A DNA stretch of 64,000 bases from DATEDA01 sp963754305 (GTDB lineage: Bacteria > Pseudomonadota > Gammaproteobacteria > Burkholderiales > SG8-39). The translations under genes and the position numbers were made by a program. How positions within the stretch are numbered: the stretch's first letter is position 1; each line of letters opens with the position of its first letter. The stretch is taken from contig CAVWFR010000024.1 of assembly GCA_963754305.1 (NCBI GenBank), forward strand, positions 157,055-221,054, written 5' to 3'. Under the pieces are notes generated by a model. The model was given only the letters and a program-made list of their open reading frames with translations, was not told the DNA's origin and ran no database searches. Shown piece by piece: positions 17,807 through 25,370 of this stretch.

Positions 17807-18463
17807 ATGAACAGGAAGAAGCGTTTGCTCCTCTTCGCAATGCCTGCGGCCGTCCTCGGGATTGGCGCCGGTGGCGTCGCCTTCACCGTCATGGCGGTGA
17901 AAGACCAGACCTACGTCCCGAGCGACCCTTACGCGCCGCTGGGCGAGCCCAACCGCGAGGTCGCGGTCGTCTACTACTCTCGCTCGGGCCACTCGGAGGC
18001 CGCGGCCCGCGAGATCGCACGCCTGTTCATCGCGCCCATCGCCCGGATCGACGCGGACTATCCTCGTGACTTCTCGGGCCAACGAAAGGCCGTCTCCGAC
18101 GCGTGGGCGCGTGCGCTTCCACAGATCCGCGTCGAGCCGATCGACCTCGCTCGGGCGCGCCGCGTTTTCCTCGTGTCGCCGACCTGGATGTTCCGCCCGG
18201 CGACGCCGCTCTGGACCTACGTGGAGCAGGCTGAGCTGACGGGCAAGGAAGTCGTGCTTGTAACGACCGGCAACAGCCGCTTCGAGCAGGCGGAGACCGA
18301 CGCGTTCGCGAAGCGGGTCGAGGCGCGCGGCGGCCGCCTCATTCGGCACGTCTTCCTGCGCCGCGGCCGCATCTTCTGGCAGAAGAGCCGCGAGGAGCTT
18401 TTGAAGGAGGTCCGAACGGAGATAGCAGGGACAATCTCGCTTGAGTGGGCCAAGCTCGCTTGA
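17807..18463 (+). CDS. Flavodoxin-fold protein with N-terminal membrane anchor
   Basis: A 218-residue protein that starts at ATG 17807 (MNRKKRLLLFAMPAAVLGIG); the hydrophobic segment continues to about residue 30, so it is anchored or exported. The flavodoxin fold begins at residue 52 with VVYYSRSGHSEAAAREIARL, the FMN phosphate-binding loop, then VFLVSPTWMFRPATPLWTYV and VVLVTTGNSRFEQ, the regions that flank the flavin ring. Most flavodoxins are cytoplasmic, so a membrane anchor is notable. It follows the molybdenum oxidoreductase operon by 210 bases and may act with it or independently. A quinone- or Fe-reducing role is only a guess. Confidence 0.85.
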   Translation: MNRKKRLLLFAMPAAVLGIGAGGVAFTVMAVKDQTYVPSDPYAPLGEPNREVAVVYYSRSGHSEAAAREIARLFIAPIARIDADYPRDFSGQRKAVSDAWARALPQIRVEPIDLARARRVFLVSPTWMFRPATPLWTYVEQAELTGKEVVLVTTGNSRFEQAETDAFAKRVEARGGRLIRHVFLRRGRIFWQKSREELLKEVRTEIAGTISLEWAKLA

Positions 18464-18586
18464 AGCAAGTGCGCGCGCTCGAAGATCTTTTGAAGTCAAC
18501 CGGCGGCGAATTCTGATCAGGAGACCACCATGAGCACGCTCAATGTCAACGGACGCAACCACACGGTCGACGCCGACCCAGGCTGG
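18463..18586 (+). pseudogene. Fossil junction: SDR tail followed by head of a second 2Fe-2S subunit gene
   Basis: Bases 18463-18516 encode KQVRALEDLLKSTGGEF and a stop, similar to the last residues of the SDR at 13339 (AFEELSKSTDGSF); the words TTCTGATCAG follow in both. After a GGAG site, ATG 18530 begins MSTLNVNGRNHTVDADPGW, the first 19 residues of a 2Fe-2S subunit like that at 14368 (MISLNVNGEFVQADADSD). After 18586 the similarity stops. So a second SDR/2Fe-2S gene pair once stood here, and all but the junction was deleted. Confidence 0.6.
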
Positions 18587-19072
18587 CGTGACTCGCGCCA
18601 TTGGAAGATCTCGACACCCGATGTGCTGAACCGGGCAACGGGCGTGCTGAGCTCGCTCGACGATCCAGCGCCCCTCTCGTCAACTCCGCTAATCGCACTG
18701 CAACGAACGTCCGCTTCGGAGCAACTTAGGAAGCGGCTCATGCGGCTGGTTGTGGCCGGTTGCGTAAGTTCGCAACTAAGCTCGTAAGCCGCCCTTCGCG
18801 GCAAGAGCTTGATTCTTCCAAAACCCGCTTTCGGCGAACATAGGGAACCGCGGCTGTCGGCCACGAGCGGTCGGTCGCCGCGACCGCTCAATTCGCTGCA
18901 AAGCAGTCGTTCCCGCTGCGCGCCGACGGTTTGCTCTAACGAGATCCGTAGATGTAAATCGGCAGATCAGAGGGTCCGGGGCGTGATCCATCTATACTTC
19001 TATGAGATACGTCGCTCGACGTAGGCCGAGCGGTGGATTCCGGCCGTCAGCAAATCGAGCGAGACTGGGTAA
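18587..19072. other. Intergenic region without a recognised gene
   Basis: After the truncated 2Fe-2S start, about 490 bases show no frame with a family pattern on either strand. Short open frames have low-complexity Arg/Ser composition. The last part must carry the promoter of the FecR-type gene at 19073, but no good boxes are visible. Confidence 0.35.
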
Positions 19073-20056
19073 ATGACTCGTTTGTTGGAGCACCGCCGCT
19101 TACCCTGGTACCGGGTTGCGCTTTTCTACGCGGTCAACATCATCGCGGCGGGCGGGATATCCAGCCTACTGCTCCTGCTTCCGTTCACGGTTCGAGCCGC
19201 GGCAAACGACGCCGCACCAATGGTGACACTCGTCGAAGGCAAAAGCACGCTCGCCTCCGGCTTCCACGGATACATTCCGGTCCCCGGGGTGCAGCTGCGC
19301 CAGTGCGACATCGTCCAGACGGGGCCGGAGAGTCTGATGCAGGTCGAGTTCCCGGATGGAAGCCGAATCGAGCTGGGGCCCGACTCGCGCTTTCTTTCCG
19401 ACGTGCCGACTCCTGTCGGTTCGGAGCGGGCGGTCGGGCCCTACTTCCTGCATTCCGGCTGGCTCAAGCTGACGGTGGCGAAGCGGGACAACGCGCCCCC
19501 GTACCGCATCAAAACGCCCTACTTCGACCTGGAGATGAACTCGGGTGTCGCGGTGCTAAATGTCGCGGACGGCGGACGATTCTTCATCGAGCAAGGCAAA
19601 GCCCTCGCGCTGGATCCGTCCGGAACCCGTGGCGGAATGGAGATCGCCGCCAATCAGACGTACTCGCGCAAGTCGGCGGAATCGAAGCCCGCCGTGGTGA
19701 ACCTGGCCGACCCGGCATTCGTCAAGAGCATGCCGCGGTCGTTTCGGGACACGCTGCCCGCCATGTATGCGAAGGTCAAGGGACGCGCTGCGCAGCCCAG
19801 ACCGGCGCCGAATTACGACTACGGGGCAGTCTCGGCGTGGTTGAAGACCCGTCCCGAGCTGCAACCGTGCATTGCCGGCGATCTTGTTCGCAATGTGCAG
19901 GAAATTCTGAAGCGTGAGGGACTCGACGTCGGACCCATCGACGGTATTCTCGGGCCGCGCACCGCGGCCGCGCTGCGCGAGTTTCAGCAGCAGCACGGGC
20001 TCGCTCGATCCGGCAAACCGGACGAGGCAACGCTGAACGAACTCAGCAAGCGCTAG
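19073..20056 (+). CDS. FecR-domain protein with C-terminal peptidoglycan-binding domain
   Basis: A 327-residue membrane or exported protein. A hydrophobic segment near residues 15-40 (LFYAVNIIAAGGISSLLLLL) is followed by a FecR-like beta domain: VTLVEGKSTLASGF, LRQCDIVQTGPESLMQVEF, DGSRIELGPDSRF. The C-terminal 55 residues are a PG_binding_1 module: VRNVQEILKREGLDVGPIDG, then ILGPRTAAALREFQQQHGL. The pair is unusual because FecR domains normally sense or bind in regulation, while the C-terminal module would dock the protein on the cell wall. It has no sigma factor or TonB gene beside it. Both neighbours are on the other strand or far away, so it is probably a single-gene unit. Confidence 0.85.
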   Translation: MTRLLEHRRLPWYRVALFYAVNIIAAGGISSLLLLLPFTVRAAANDAAPMVTLVEGKSTLASGFHGYIPVPGVQLRQCDIVQTGPESLMQVEFPDGSRIELGPDSRFLSDVPTPVGSERAVGPYFLHSGWLKLTVAKRDNAPPYRIKTPYFDLEMNSGVAVLNVADGGRFFIEQGKALALDPSGTRGGMEIAANQTYSRKSAESKPAVVNLADPAFVKSMPRSFRDTLPAMYAKVKGRAAQPRPAPNYDYGAVSAWLKTRPELQPCIAGDLVRNVQEILKREGLDVGPIDGILGPRTAAALREFQQQHGLARSGKPDEATLNELSKR

Positions 20057-20136
20057 TCCGGCCTCACGCCCCGCACGCATAGACTTCCGCGAGGGCCCGC
20101 AGCTCGGAGTTGAGCGCGATCGGCCGCGAGATGGTG

Positions 20137-20262
20137 GACCGCATCGCGAAGGCCCGGCATGCGGAAGAGGAGGAACAAATCTTCCCCGGTCGGAATCCAG
20201 TTCGAGGCCATCTCCGCCCGCGCCCGAGGAGCGAAGCAGAGGTCGACCGAGCCATTCGGCGC
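20137..20262 (-). pseudogene. DUF1254/DUF1214-type protein, C-terminal remnant
   Basis: A minus-strand frame reads APNGSVDLCFAPRARAE, MASNWIPTGEDLFLLFR, MPGLRDAV. DUF1214 domains end with a closely similar stretch (DGSVDLYFGP, then NWIPT, then a FRLYGP-type strand). The rest of the gene is missing or frame-scrambled: upstream codons contain stops, and the region between 20057 and 20337 has no other recognisable part. It lies just downstream of the SDR gene at 20338. Confidence 0.5.
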
Positions 20263-20337
20263 TCTTCTTCACCTCGTCGGGATTCACGGTGGAACACCCC
20301 ACGGACTCGGCGCCGAGCGCGGACGCCTCGCGCCGCG

Positions 20338-21102
20338 TCAGCGCACGGGCATCGACTTGCTCATGCGTTCGACGATGTCGGGCGGCACGAAGTTCACGAG
20401 CTCGGTGCTCTCGGCCTCGACCAGAGCGACGTAGCGCTTCACCACCTCGTCCGGGTTCATCTGCCCGACGGTGATGCGCTGCAGGAGCTGGTCCATGACC
20501 GCCGCGTCCTCGGGCGCAGCGGTCTTGCGATCGAACCAGTCGCCGGGATTGTTGGCCATGCGGTCGTTGAAGCCGGTGGCATAGGGCCCCGGATTGATGA
20601 GGCACACGTCCACGCCGAACATCTTCAGCTCGGCGCGCAAAGCCGTGCCGAACGCCTGGATGGCGTGCTTGGTCATGGTGTAGGGCCCGGAGCCAACGCC
20701 CGCGCGCACGCCGCCGATCGAGGACACGATGATGATCCGGCCGGCGCGCTTCCTGCGCATCTTTTGCGCTACGCGCTGCGTGACGGCCACTGTGCCGAAT
20801 ACGTTCACCTCGAACACCGCGCGCAGGCGTTCCAGGGGAATCAGCGAGAGCGGCCCCGTCTGACCCACGGCGGCGTTGGCGATGAAGACGTCGGGGTCCC
20901 ACTGGTCCACCTTCCCCACGTCCTCGGGTACGGTGATGTCGAGCTTGACGACGGTGAGCTTCGGCTCGGCCTTGGCGAGGTCCGCCGCCTGCTGGTCGTT
21001 CAGCACTGCGGCGATCACCTTGTGACCGCGCTGGGCGAGTTGGATGGCGGCGCCGCGGCCGAAGCCGCTCCCCGCGCCCGTGATGAGTACAGTCTTGGGC
21101 AT
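20338..21102 (-). CDS. SDR-family oxidoreductase
   Basis: ATG at 21102 (MPKTVLITGAGSGFGRG) follows GAGGAGGAG; the longer frame upstream is not needed. The 254-residue protein has the TGxxxGxG loop, the adenine-pocket region VVKLDITVPEDV, a variant NNAG motif (FIANAAVGQTG, with ANAA), catalytic Ser (IIIVSSIGGV) and YxxxK (YTMTKHAIQ). The variant NNAG loop is seen in some classical SDRs. The substrate is unknown. It is transcribed away from the FecR-type gene and is followed by the DUF1214 remnant. Confidence 0.93.
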   Translation of the reverse strand: MPKTVLITGAGSGFGRGAAIQLAQRGHKVIAAVLNDQQAADLAKAEPKLTVVKLDITVPEDVGKVDQWDPDVFIANAAVGQTGPLSLIPLERLRAVFEVNVFGTVAVTQRVAQKMRRKRAGRIIIVSSIGGVRAGVGSGPYTMTKHAIQAFGTALRAELKMFGVDVCLINPGPYATGFNDRMANNPGDWFDRKTAAPEDAAVMDQLLQRITVGQMNPDEVVKRYVALVEAESTELVNFVPPDIVERMSKSMPVR

Positions 21103-21137
21103 GCCGTCTCCTCCTCGATTCGATGAGTACCTCTTGA

Positions 21138-21413
21138 AGCTCCGCGCGCACACGGGCTCGGATTCTAAAGTGGCACATCAGGACGTGCGAGGAGGTCACC
21201 CTCTCTATCTTCTCGCAGCGCCCGAACAAGCAGACCGGGCCGGTCGAGGACCAGTACCTCTACAGCGTGAAAGGGCCGCGCAGGCTTTGGCGGGAGATCG
21301 ACTTCGGCAACCTCGACGACGTGGACGCCGTCGCCGCTTTCGAGCGGTTCGAGATGCGACGCTCGATATCGAAGACCGGCGTTTTCCAGCCCATCGACCC
21401 ACTTGCGGCGTAG
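21138..21413 (+). pseudogene. C-terminal fragment of an unidentified conserved-looking protein
   Basis: A plus-strand frame without a start codon runs from just after a TGA (21135-21137) to TAG at 21411: it reads ILKWHIRTCEEVTLSIFSQR, EDQYLYSVKGPRRLWREIDF, DVDAVAAFERFEMRRSIS and FQPIDPLAA. The amino acid mix and ordered pattern look like the end of a real protein rather than noise, but I do not recognise the family. With no start and the SDR start region directly before it, it is a gene remnant. Confidence 0.4.
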
Positions 21414-21966
21414 TAGGGCCAGCGCGATCCAGTGGGCAGCGCGCAGGTCAACCCTCGCCTACCTCGTCGCCGCGAAGTAGGAAACTCCTAAATTGACCGG
21501 CGCGAGCGCGGGCATTTACAGTGAACCGAGCCCGGCTGATCAACCGAGCGAGCGGCGCCCGAGGTGTTTGCCGCACACTGACCACGATCCACGTGGACTG
21601 GAGGTGCACATGGCTGACCTGAATCCTACCCCGCGACCTGCGGCTTCACGAACCTGCTCGCTGCACGCGATCGCTCGACCACCTTGGCGAAATGATCGAC
21701 CTGCTCCGACTGGCGCTTCACGGCCTCCGAACGACCGGTAGCGCGGTGACGCCGAGGAATGGTCGATCCGCTGCTCGCCGTCGCCGCCGAAGTGGCGGAT
21801 CTTCAAGAAAGCAGTCGCGGGCCTGACACGCGGCGGCGCGAGGCTGCTCGGTTGATAGGTACACATATGGGTAGCGCCTAACGCTCCTCGCCAGACCTCA
21901 TATTTATCAGGTAGGTAGGCGATTATTCTGGCCGGAGAGGGAGGGATTTGGTGACGTACCGCGACC

Positions 21967-21995
21967 CGGCGCGCCGGCACTGCGCACCGGCGCGC
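21967..21995. repeat. Perfect 10-bp inverted repeat
   Basis: Arms GGCGCGCCGG and CCGGCGCGCC enclose a 9-base loop. On the plus strand the right arm is followed by only three T, so it is a poor intrinsic terminator for plus transcription and has no T run at all for the minus-strand tRNA-Pro transcript. It could be a transcript-end hairpin or the end of a lost mobile element. Confidence 0.55.
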
Positions 21996-22010
21996 CTTTC
22001 GAATACCTTG

Positions 22011-22032
22011 TGCGAGCCAAGCAGTTGGCTCG
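22011..22032. repeat. Perfect 9-bp inverted repeat downstream of tRNA-Pro
   Basis: Arms GCGAGCCAA and TTGGCTCGC enclose a GCAG tetraloop, a very stable hairpin. It lies about 100 bases beyond the 3' end of tRNA-Pro on its strand, next to the 10-bp repeat at 21967. No T run follows on either strand. Confidence 0.55.
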
Positions 22033-22130
22033 CCCCTCTGCGATGAATCAATGAACTACGAGATCGGAATTTGGGACACTCGGGCGATTTGAGACAGCGA
22101 CTTTTTCGCCCTCGCCCAAGTGATTGATTT

Positions 22131-22207
22131 TGGTCGGGGCGAAGTGATTCGAACACTCGACCCCCTGCACCCCATGCAGGTGCGCTACCAGGCTGCGCTA
22201 CGCCCCG
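22131..22207 (-). tRNA. tRNA-Pro (anticodon GGG)
   Basis: The minus strand folds into a full cloverleaf of 77 bases including an encoded CCA. The acceptor stem pairs CGGGGCG with CGCCCCG; the D stem is GCGC/GCGC; the anticodon stem CCTGC/GCAGG holds the loop ATGGGGT, so the anticodon is GGG; the T stem GAGTG/CACTT holds TTCGAAT. It follows the merR-like gene by 71 bases on the same strand, as in other betaproteobacterial ihfA-merR-tRNA-Pro groups. Confidence 0.97.
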
Positions 22208-22278
22208 ACCGGAACGCTGATTATAGGTGGGAAGAACCCCCGGGTCACCCCGACGTTCGCCGGAGCGTCCAGCCCGCC

Positions 22279-22668
22279 TCAGCTCAGGTAATCGATGACG
22301 TTCGTCAGCTCGCGCCGAATGCGCGCGAGGTCGGTCGGCCCGCGGGCGACCTGGATCTCGGGCTTCGGATGATTGCCGCGCTCGCGCGCCGACTCGTCGA
22401 GTCGGTTGCGCGCACCGCTGATGGTGAAACCCTGCTCGTACAACAGCTCGCGGATGCGCCGGATCAGCAGCACCTCGTGATGCTGGTAGTAGCGCCGGTT
22501 GCCGCGGCGCTTGACGGGTTTGAGCTGGGTGAACTCCTGCTCCCAGTAGCGCAACACGTGCGGCTTCACGCCGCACAGCTCGCTCACCTCACCGATCGTG
22601 AAGTAGCGCTTCGCCGGGATCGGCGGAAGGCTAACCTTCGCTGCCCTGTTGTTCGCTGTGGTTTCCAC
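22279..22668 (-). CDS. MerR-family transcriptional regulator downstream of ihfA
   Basis: A 129-residue regulator with the MerR helix-turn-helix and wing: RYFTIGEVSELCGVKPHVLR, YWEQEFTQLKPVKRRGNRRYY, then a short helix (EVLLIRRIRELLYEQGFTIS). The C-terminal part has no Cys or His metal site, so it is not a metal sensor. Its ATG at 22668 lies inside ihfA, overlapping the ihfA end by 38 bases, so translation is coupled. It is the conserved MerR-like protein found after ihfA in many Proteobacteria; its target is not known to me. Confidence 0.95.
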   Translation of the reverse strand: METTANNRAAKVSLPPIPAKRYFTIGEVSELCGVKPHVLRYWEQEFTQLKPVKRRGNRRYYQHHEVLLIRRIRELLYEQGFTISGARNRLDESARERGNHPKPEIQVARGPTDLARIRRELTNVIDYLS

Positions 22669-22954
22669 CGTGAGCCTGCTCGACGAGCGCCTTCAGCTTC
22701 TGGCTGGCGTGAAAGGTGACGACTCGGCGGGCGGTGATCGGAATCTCCTCGCCGGTCTTGGGGTTACGGCCGGGGCGCTGCGGTTTGTCCCGGAGCTGGA
22801 AGTTGCCGAAGCCGGACAGCTTCACGCTCTCCCCGGTTTCCAGGGCGACCCGGATCTCCTCGAAGAAGGCCTCCACCATGTCCTTGGCTTCGCGCTTGTT
22901 GAGGCCGACTTTCTCGAACAGCATGTCGGCCAGCTCGGCCTTGGTGAGGGTCAT
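22631..22954 (-). CDS. ihfA: Integration host factor subunit alpha
   Basis: A 107-residue HU/IHF protein starting MTLTKAELADMLFEKVGLNK. The DNA-bending arm with the intercalating Pro is in FQLRDKPQRPGRNPKTGEE, followed by ITARRVVTFHASQKLK. It has a slightly long, polar tail (HGGNHSEQQGSEG). With IHF beta, encoded elsewhere, it forms the heterodimer that bends DNA at replication, recombination and promoter sites. It lies 9 bases after pheT on the same strand, the position it has in most Proteobacteria. Confidence 0.97.
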   Translation of the reverse strand: MTLTKAELADMLFEKVGLNKREAKDMVEAFFEEIRVALETGESVKLSGFGNFQLRDKPQRPGRNPKTGEEIPITARRVVTFHASQKLKALVEQAHGGNHSEQQGSEG

Positions 22955-22963
22955 CCGGTCTCC

Positions 22964-25360
22964 CTAGCTGCGTCGTTCTGCGCCGAATCGATCCGCAAGG
23001 AGCTGCGCGAGGTCCCCCATGGCGGCGTCCACTTCGGCATCTGTAAGTGTGCGAGCAGTATCTTGCATAACTACCCGAAACGCAAGGCTTTTTCTCCCTT
23101 TGATCGCACTTTCTCCACGGTAAAGGTCGAACAGCCGGACATCCTGGACGAGCCCCGGACGACCTGTTTTCAGGCACTCGAGGAGGGCACCTGCGGGGAT
23201 CGCTTCGTCGACCACGACCGCAAGGTCCCGGATGACAGCGGGGAACTTCGAGACTTCGGTGTACCGGGGCAGCGGTACCGTCAGGAGCGGGTCGCAGGCG
23301 AGCTCGAGCGCCACTGCGGGGGCGGGCAGGCCGTACTTCTGCTGCCACGCTGGATGGAGCTCTCCGAGCCACCCGACGTCTAAACCAGCCACTTGGATCC
23401 GGGCCGCCCGGCCGGGATGCAGCGCCGGGTGAGCCGCCCTGACGAAGTGCGCCTCCCGCGGCGCGAGCAGGGCTTCCACATCGCCCTTGAGATCGAAGAA
23501 GTCCACCGGCTTCCTGGAGACGCTCCACTGCTCCTCGAGCGCCGTGCCGTAGGCGATCGCGCCGACATGCATCGGCTGGCTCACCCCGGCGACGTCCAGA
23601 TCGCCGTCGAGGACGCGCGGATCCCGGGCAAACACGCGGCCGACCTCGAACACCCGGACGCGCGAAAGCTTGCGGTTGAGGTTGTAGCGGACGTTCGCGA
23701 CCAGCCCGCCGAGCAGCGTCGAGCGCATCACCGCGAGCTGGCTCGCGATCGGGTTGAGCAGCCGGATCGGATTCGCGTTGCCGGCGAAATCCTGCTCCCA
23801 CGCGGCGTCGACGAAGCTGAAGTTCACCACCTCGTCGTAACCGGCCGCCGCGAGCTGCGCGCGCAGATCGTGCAGGGAGCGTCGCGTCTCGGGCTGCGCG
23901 CGCATCACCGCCGGCGCCACGGGCGGACGCACGGGAATGCGGTCGAACCCATGGACTCTTGCGACCTCTTCTATCAGGTCCTCCTCGATTTCGATGTCGA
24001 AGCGGTACGACGGCGGCGTGACGACGAACACCTCATTGCCCGCGCGCCCCTCCCGTACCAACGCGAGGCCGAGTCGCTTGAAGATGTCGGCGATCTCGTC
24101 GGGGGGGACCGCAATGCCGATGATCCTCCGCGCTCGCGTGACGCGCATGCGCACGGGCTTGCGCTCGGGCAGCCGCGCGACCGTGTCCACGGTCGGGCCC
24201 GGCTCGCCCCCGCAGATGGCGAGAATCAGCGCCGTCGCGCGCTCGATCCCCTGCACCTCGTTGTCGAAGTCGACACCGCGCTCGAACCGGTGCGAGGCAT
24301 CGCTCGCGAAGTTGTAGCGCCGCGCGCGGCCGGCAATCGCCGCCGGGAAGAAGAATGCCGATTCGAGGAAGACGTGACGCGTTTCGAGATCGGCCTTGGT
24401 GCTCTCGCCGCCCATGATGCCGGCCAGCCCGATCGGCCCGCTCGCATCGGTGATCGCGAGGACATCCCGGTGGACGGGGACGGTCATCTCGTTCAGCAGC
24501 TCGACCGTCTCGCCGTCGCGGCCCCAGCGAACGTCGAGGCCGCCGGACAGCTTGTCGAGATCGTAGACGTGAAGCGGGCGTCCCATCTCGAGCATCACAT
24601 AGTTCGTGACGTCGACCAGCGCCGAGATCGACCGCTGGCCCGCGCGTTCCAGGCGGCGCTTCATCCACTCGGGAGTAGGCGCCGCGGCGTTCACGTTGCG
24701 GATCACGCGCGCGGCGAAGCGGCCGCAACCTTCGGGATCGGAGAGCTTCACCGGGAAGGTCGCATCGTTCCGCGAGGGGACCGGTGTTGTCTCGGGCGGC
24801 ACAAGCGGCGCGCCCGTCAACGCCGAGACCTCGCGTGCGACGCCGAGGACCGACAGGCAGTCGGCGCGGTTCGGCGTCAGCTTGATCGTGAGGATCCGGT
24901 CGTCCAGCGCGAGCACCTCGCGGAGATCGTGGCCGACCGGCGCGTCGGCGGGCAATGCGAGCAGGCCGGCGTGGTCGTCGGACAGCCCCAGCTCCCGCGC
25001 CGAGCAGAGCATCCCGTGCGACTCGACTCCGCGGACGGCGGCCTGCTTGATCGTCAGGCCCGGGAGCTCGGCCCCGACGAGCGCACAAGGCGCCTTCATT
25101 CCGGCTACGACATTCGGCGCGCCGCAGACGATCGAGCGTAGTACACCCTCCCCCGTATCGACCGTGCAGACGGTCAGCTTGTCGGCGTTGGGATGCCTGG
25201 CGACCTCCAGCACCTGCGCGACCACGACCTTCTCGAACTGCGGCGCGACCGGGACGATCGCTTCGACCTCGAGGCCGGACATGGTGAGCAGGTGCGCGAG
25301 CGCCTCGGTGGTCAACGTGGGGTCGACCATCGTGCGGAGCCAGCTCTCGGGGAATTGCAT
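22964..25360 (-). CDS. pheT: Phenylalanine--tRNA ligase subunit beta
   Basis: A 798-residue protein of the usual length for PheT. Domains in order: tRNA-binding EMAP-like domain (VVAQVLEVARHPNADKLTVC), B3/B4 editing domain (about 210-400), B5 domain (RRIIGIAVPPDEIADIFKRL), catalytic-like core (ARVHGFDRIPVRPPVAPAV), and C-terminal anticodon-binding FDX-ACB domain ending AQLLADRFGAERRS. It forms an alpha2-beta2 enzyme with PheS, encoded 10 bases upstream, that charges tRNA-Phe. The frame is intact with no frameshift. Confidence 0.98.
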   Translation of the reverse strand: MQFPESWLRTMVDPTLTTEALAHLLTMSGLEVEAIVPVAPQFEKVVVAQVLEVARHPNADKLTVCTVDTGEGVLRSIVCGAPNVVAGMKAPCALVGAELPGLTIKQAAVRGVESHGMLCSARELGLSDDHAGLLALPADAPVGHDLREVLALDDRILTIKLTPNRADCLSVLGVAREVSALTGAPLVPPETTPVPSRNDATFPVKLSDPEGCGRFAARVIRNVNAAAPTPEWMKRRLERAGQRSISALVDVTNYVMLEMGRPLHVYDLDKLSGGLDVRWGRDGETVELLNEMTVPVHRDVLAITDASGPIGLAGIMGGESTKADLETRHVFLESAFFFPAAIAGRARRYNFASDASHRFERGVDFDNEVQGIERATALILAICGGEPGPTVDTVARLPERKPVRMRVTRARRIIGIAVPPDEIADIFKRLGLALVREGRAGNEVFVVTPPSYRFDIEIEEDLIEEVARVHGFDRIPVRPPVAPAVMRAQPETRRSLHDLRAQLAAAGYDEVVNFSFVDAAWEQDFAGNANPIRLLNPIASQLAVMRSTLLGGLVANVRYNLNRKLSRVRVFEVGRVFARDPRVLDGDLDVAGVSQPMHVGAIAYGTALEEQWSVSRKPVDFFDLKGDVEALLAPREAHFVRAAHPALHPGRAARIQVAGLDVGWLGELHPAWQQKYGLPAPAVALELACDPLLTVPLPRYTEVSKFPAVIRDLAVVVDEAIPAGALLECLKTGRPGLVQDVRLFDLYRGESAIKGRKSLAFRVVMQDTARTLTDAEVDAAMGDLAQLLADRFGAERRS

Positions 25361-25370
25361 CGCGCGTCGC

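Larger units (their letters stand above)
21414..22130. other. Intergenic region with two strong hairpins, no recognised gene
   Basis: No frame on either strand shows a family pattern. The stretch separates the left accessory genes from the core block that begins with tRNA-Pro. Two perfect inverted repeats lie at 21967-21995 and 22011-22032 and are listed separately. Confidence 0.4.

Noticed and set aside
20057..20136. Catalase-peroxidase end (NSELRALAEVYA) downstream of the FecR-type gene
   Set aside because: A minus-strand frame shows 12 residues like the KatG C terminus, but another frame of the same bases continues the DUF1214 remnant, and no other KatG motif is present.
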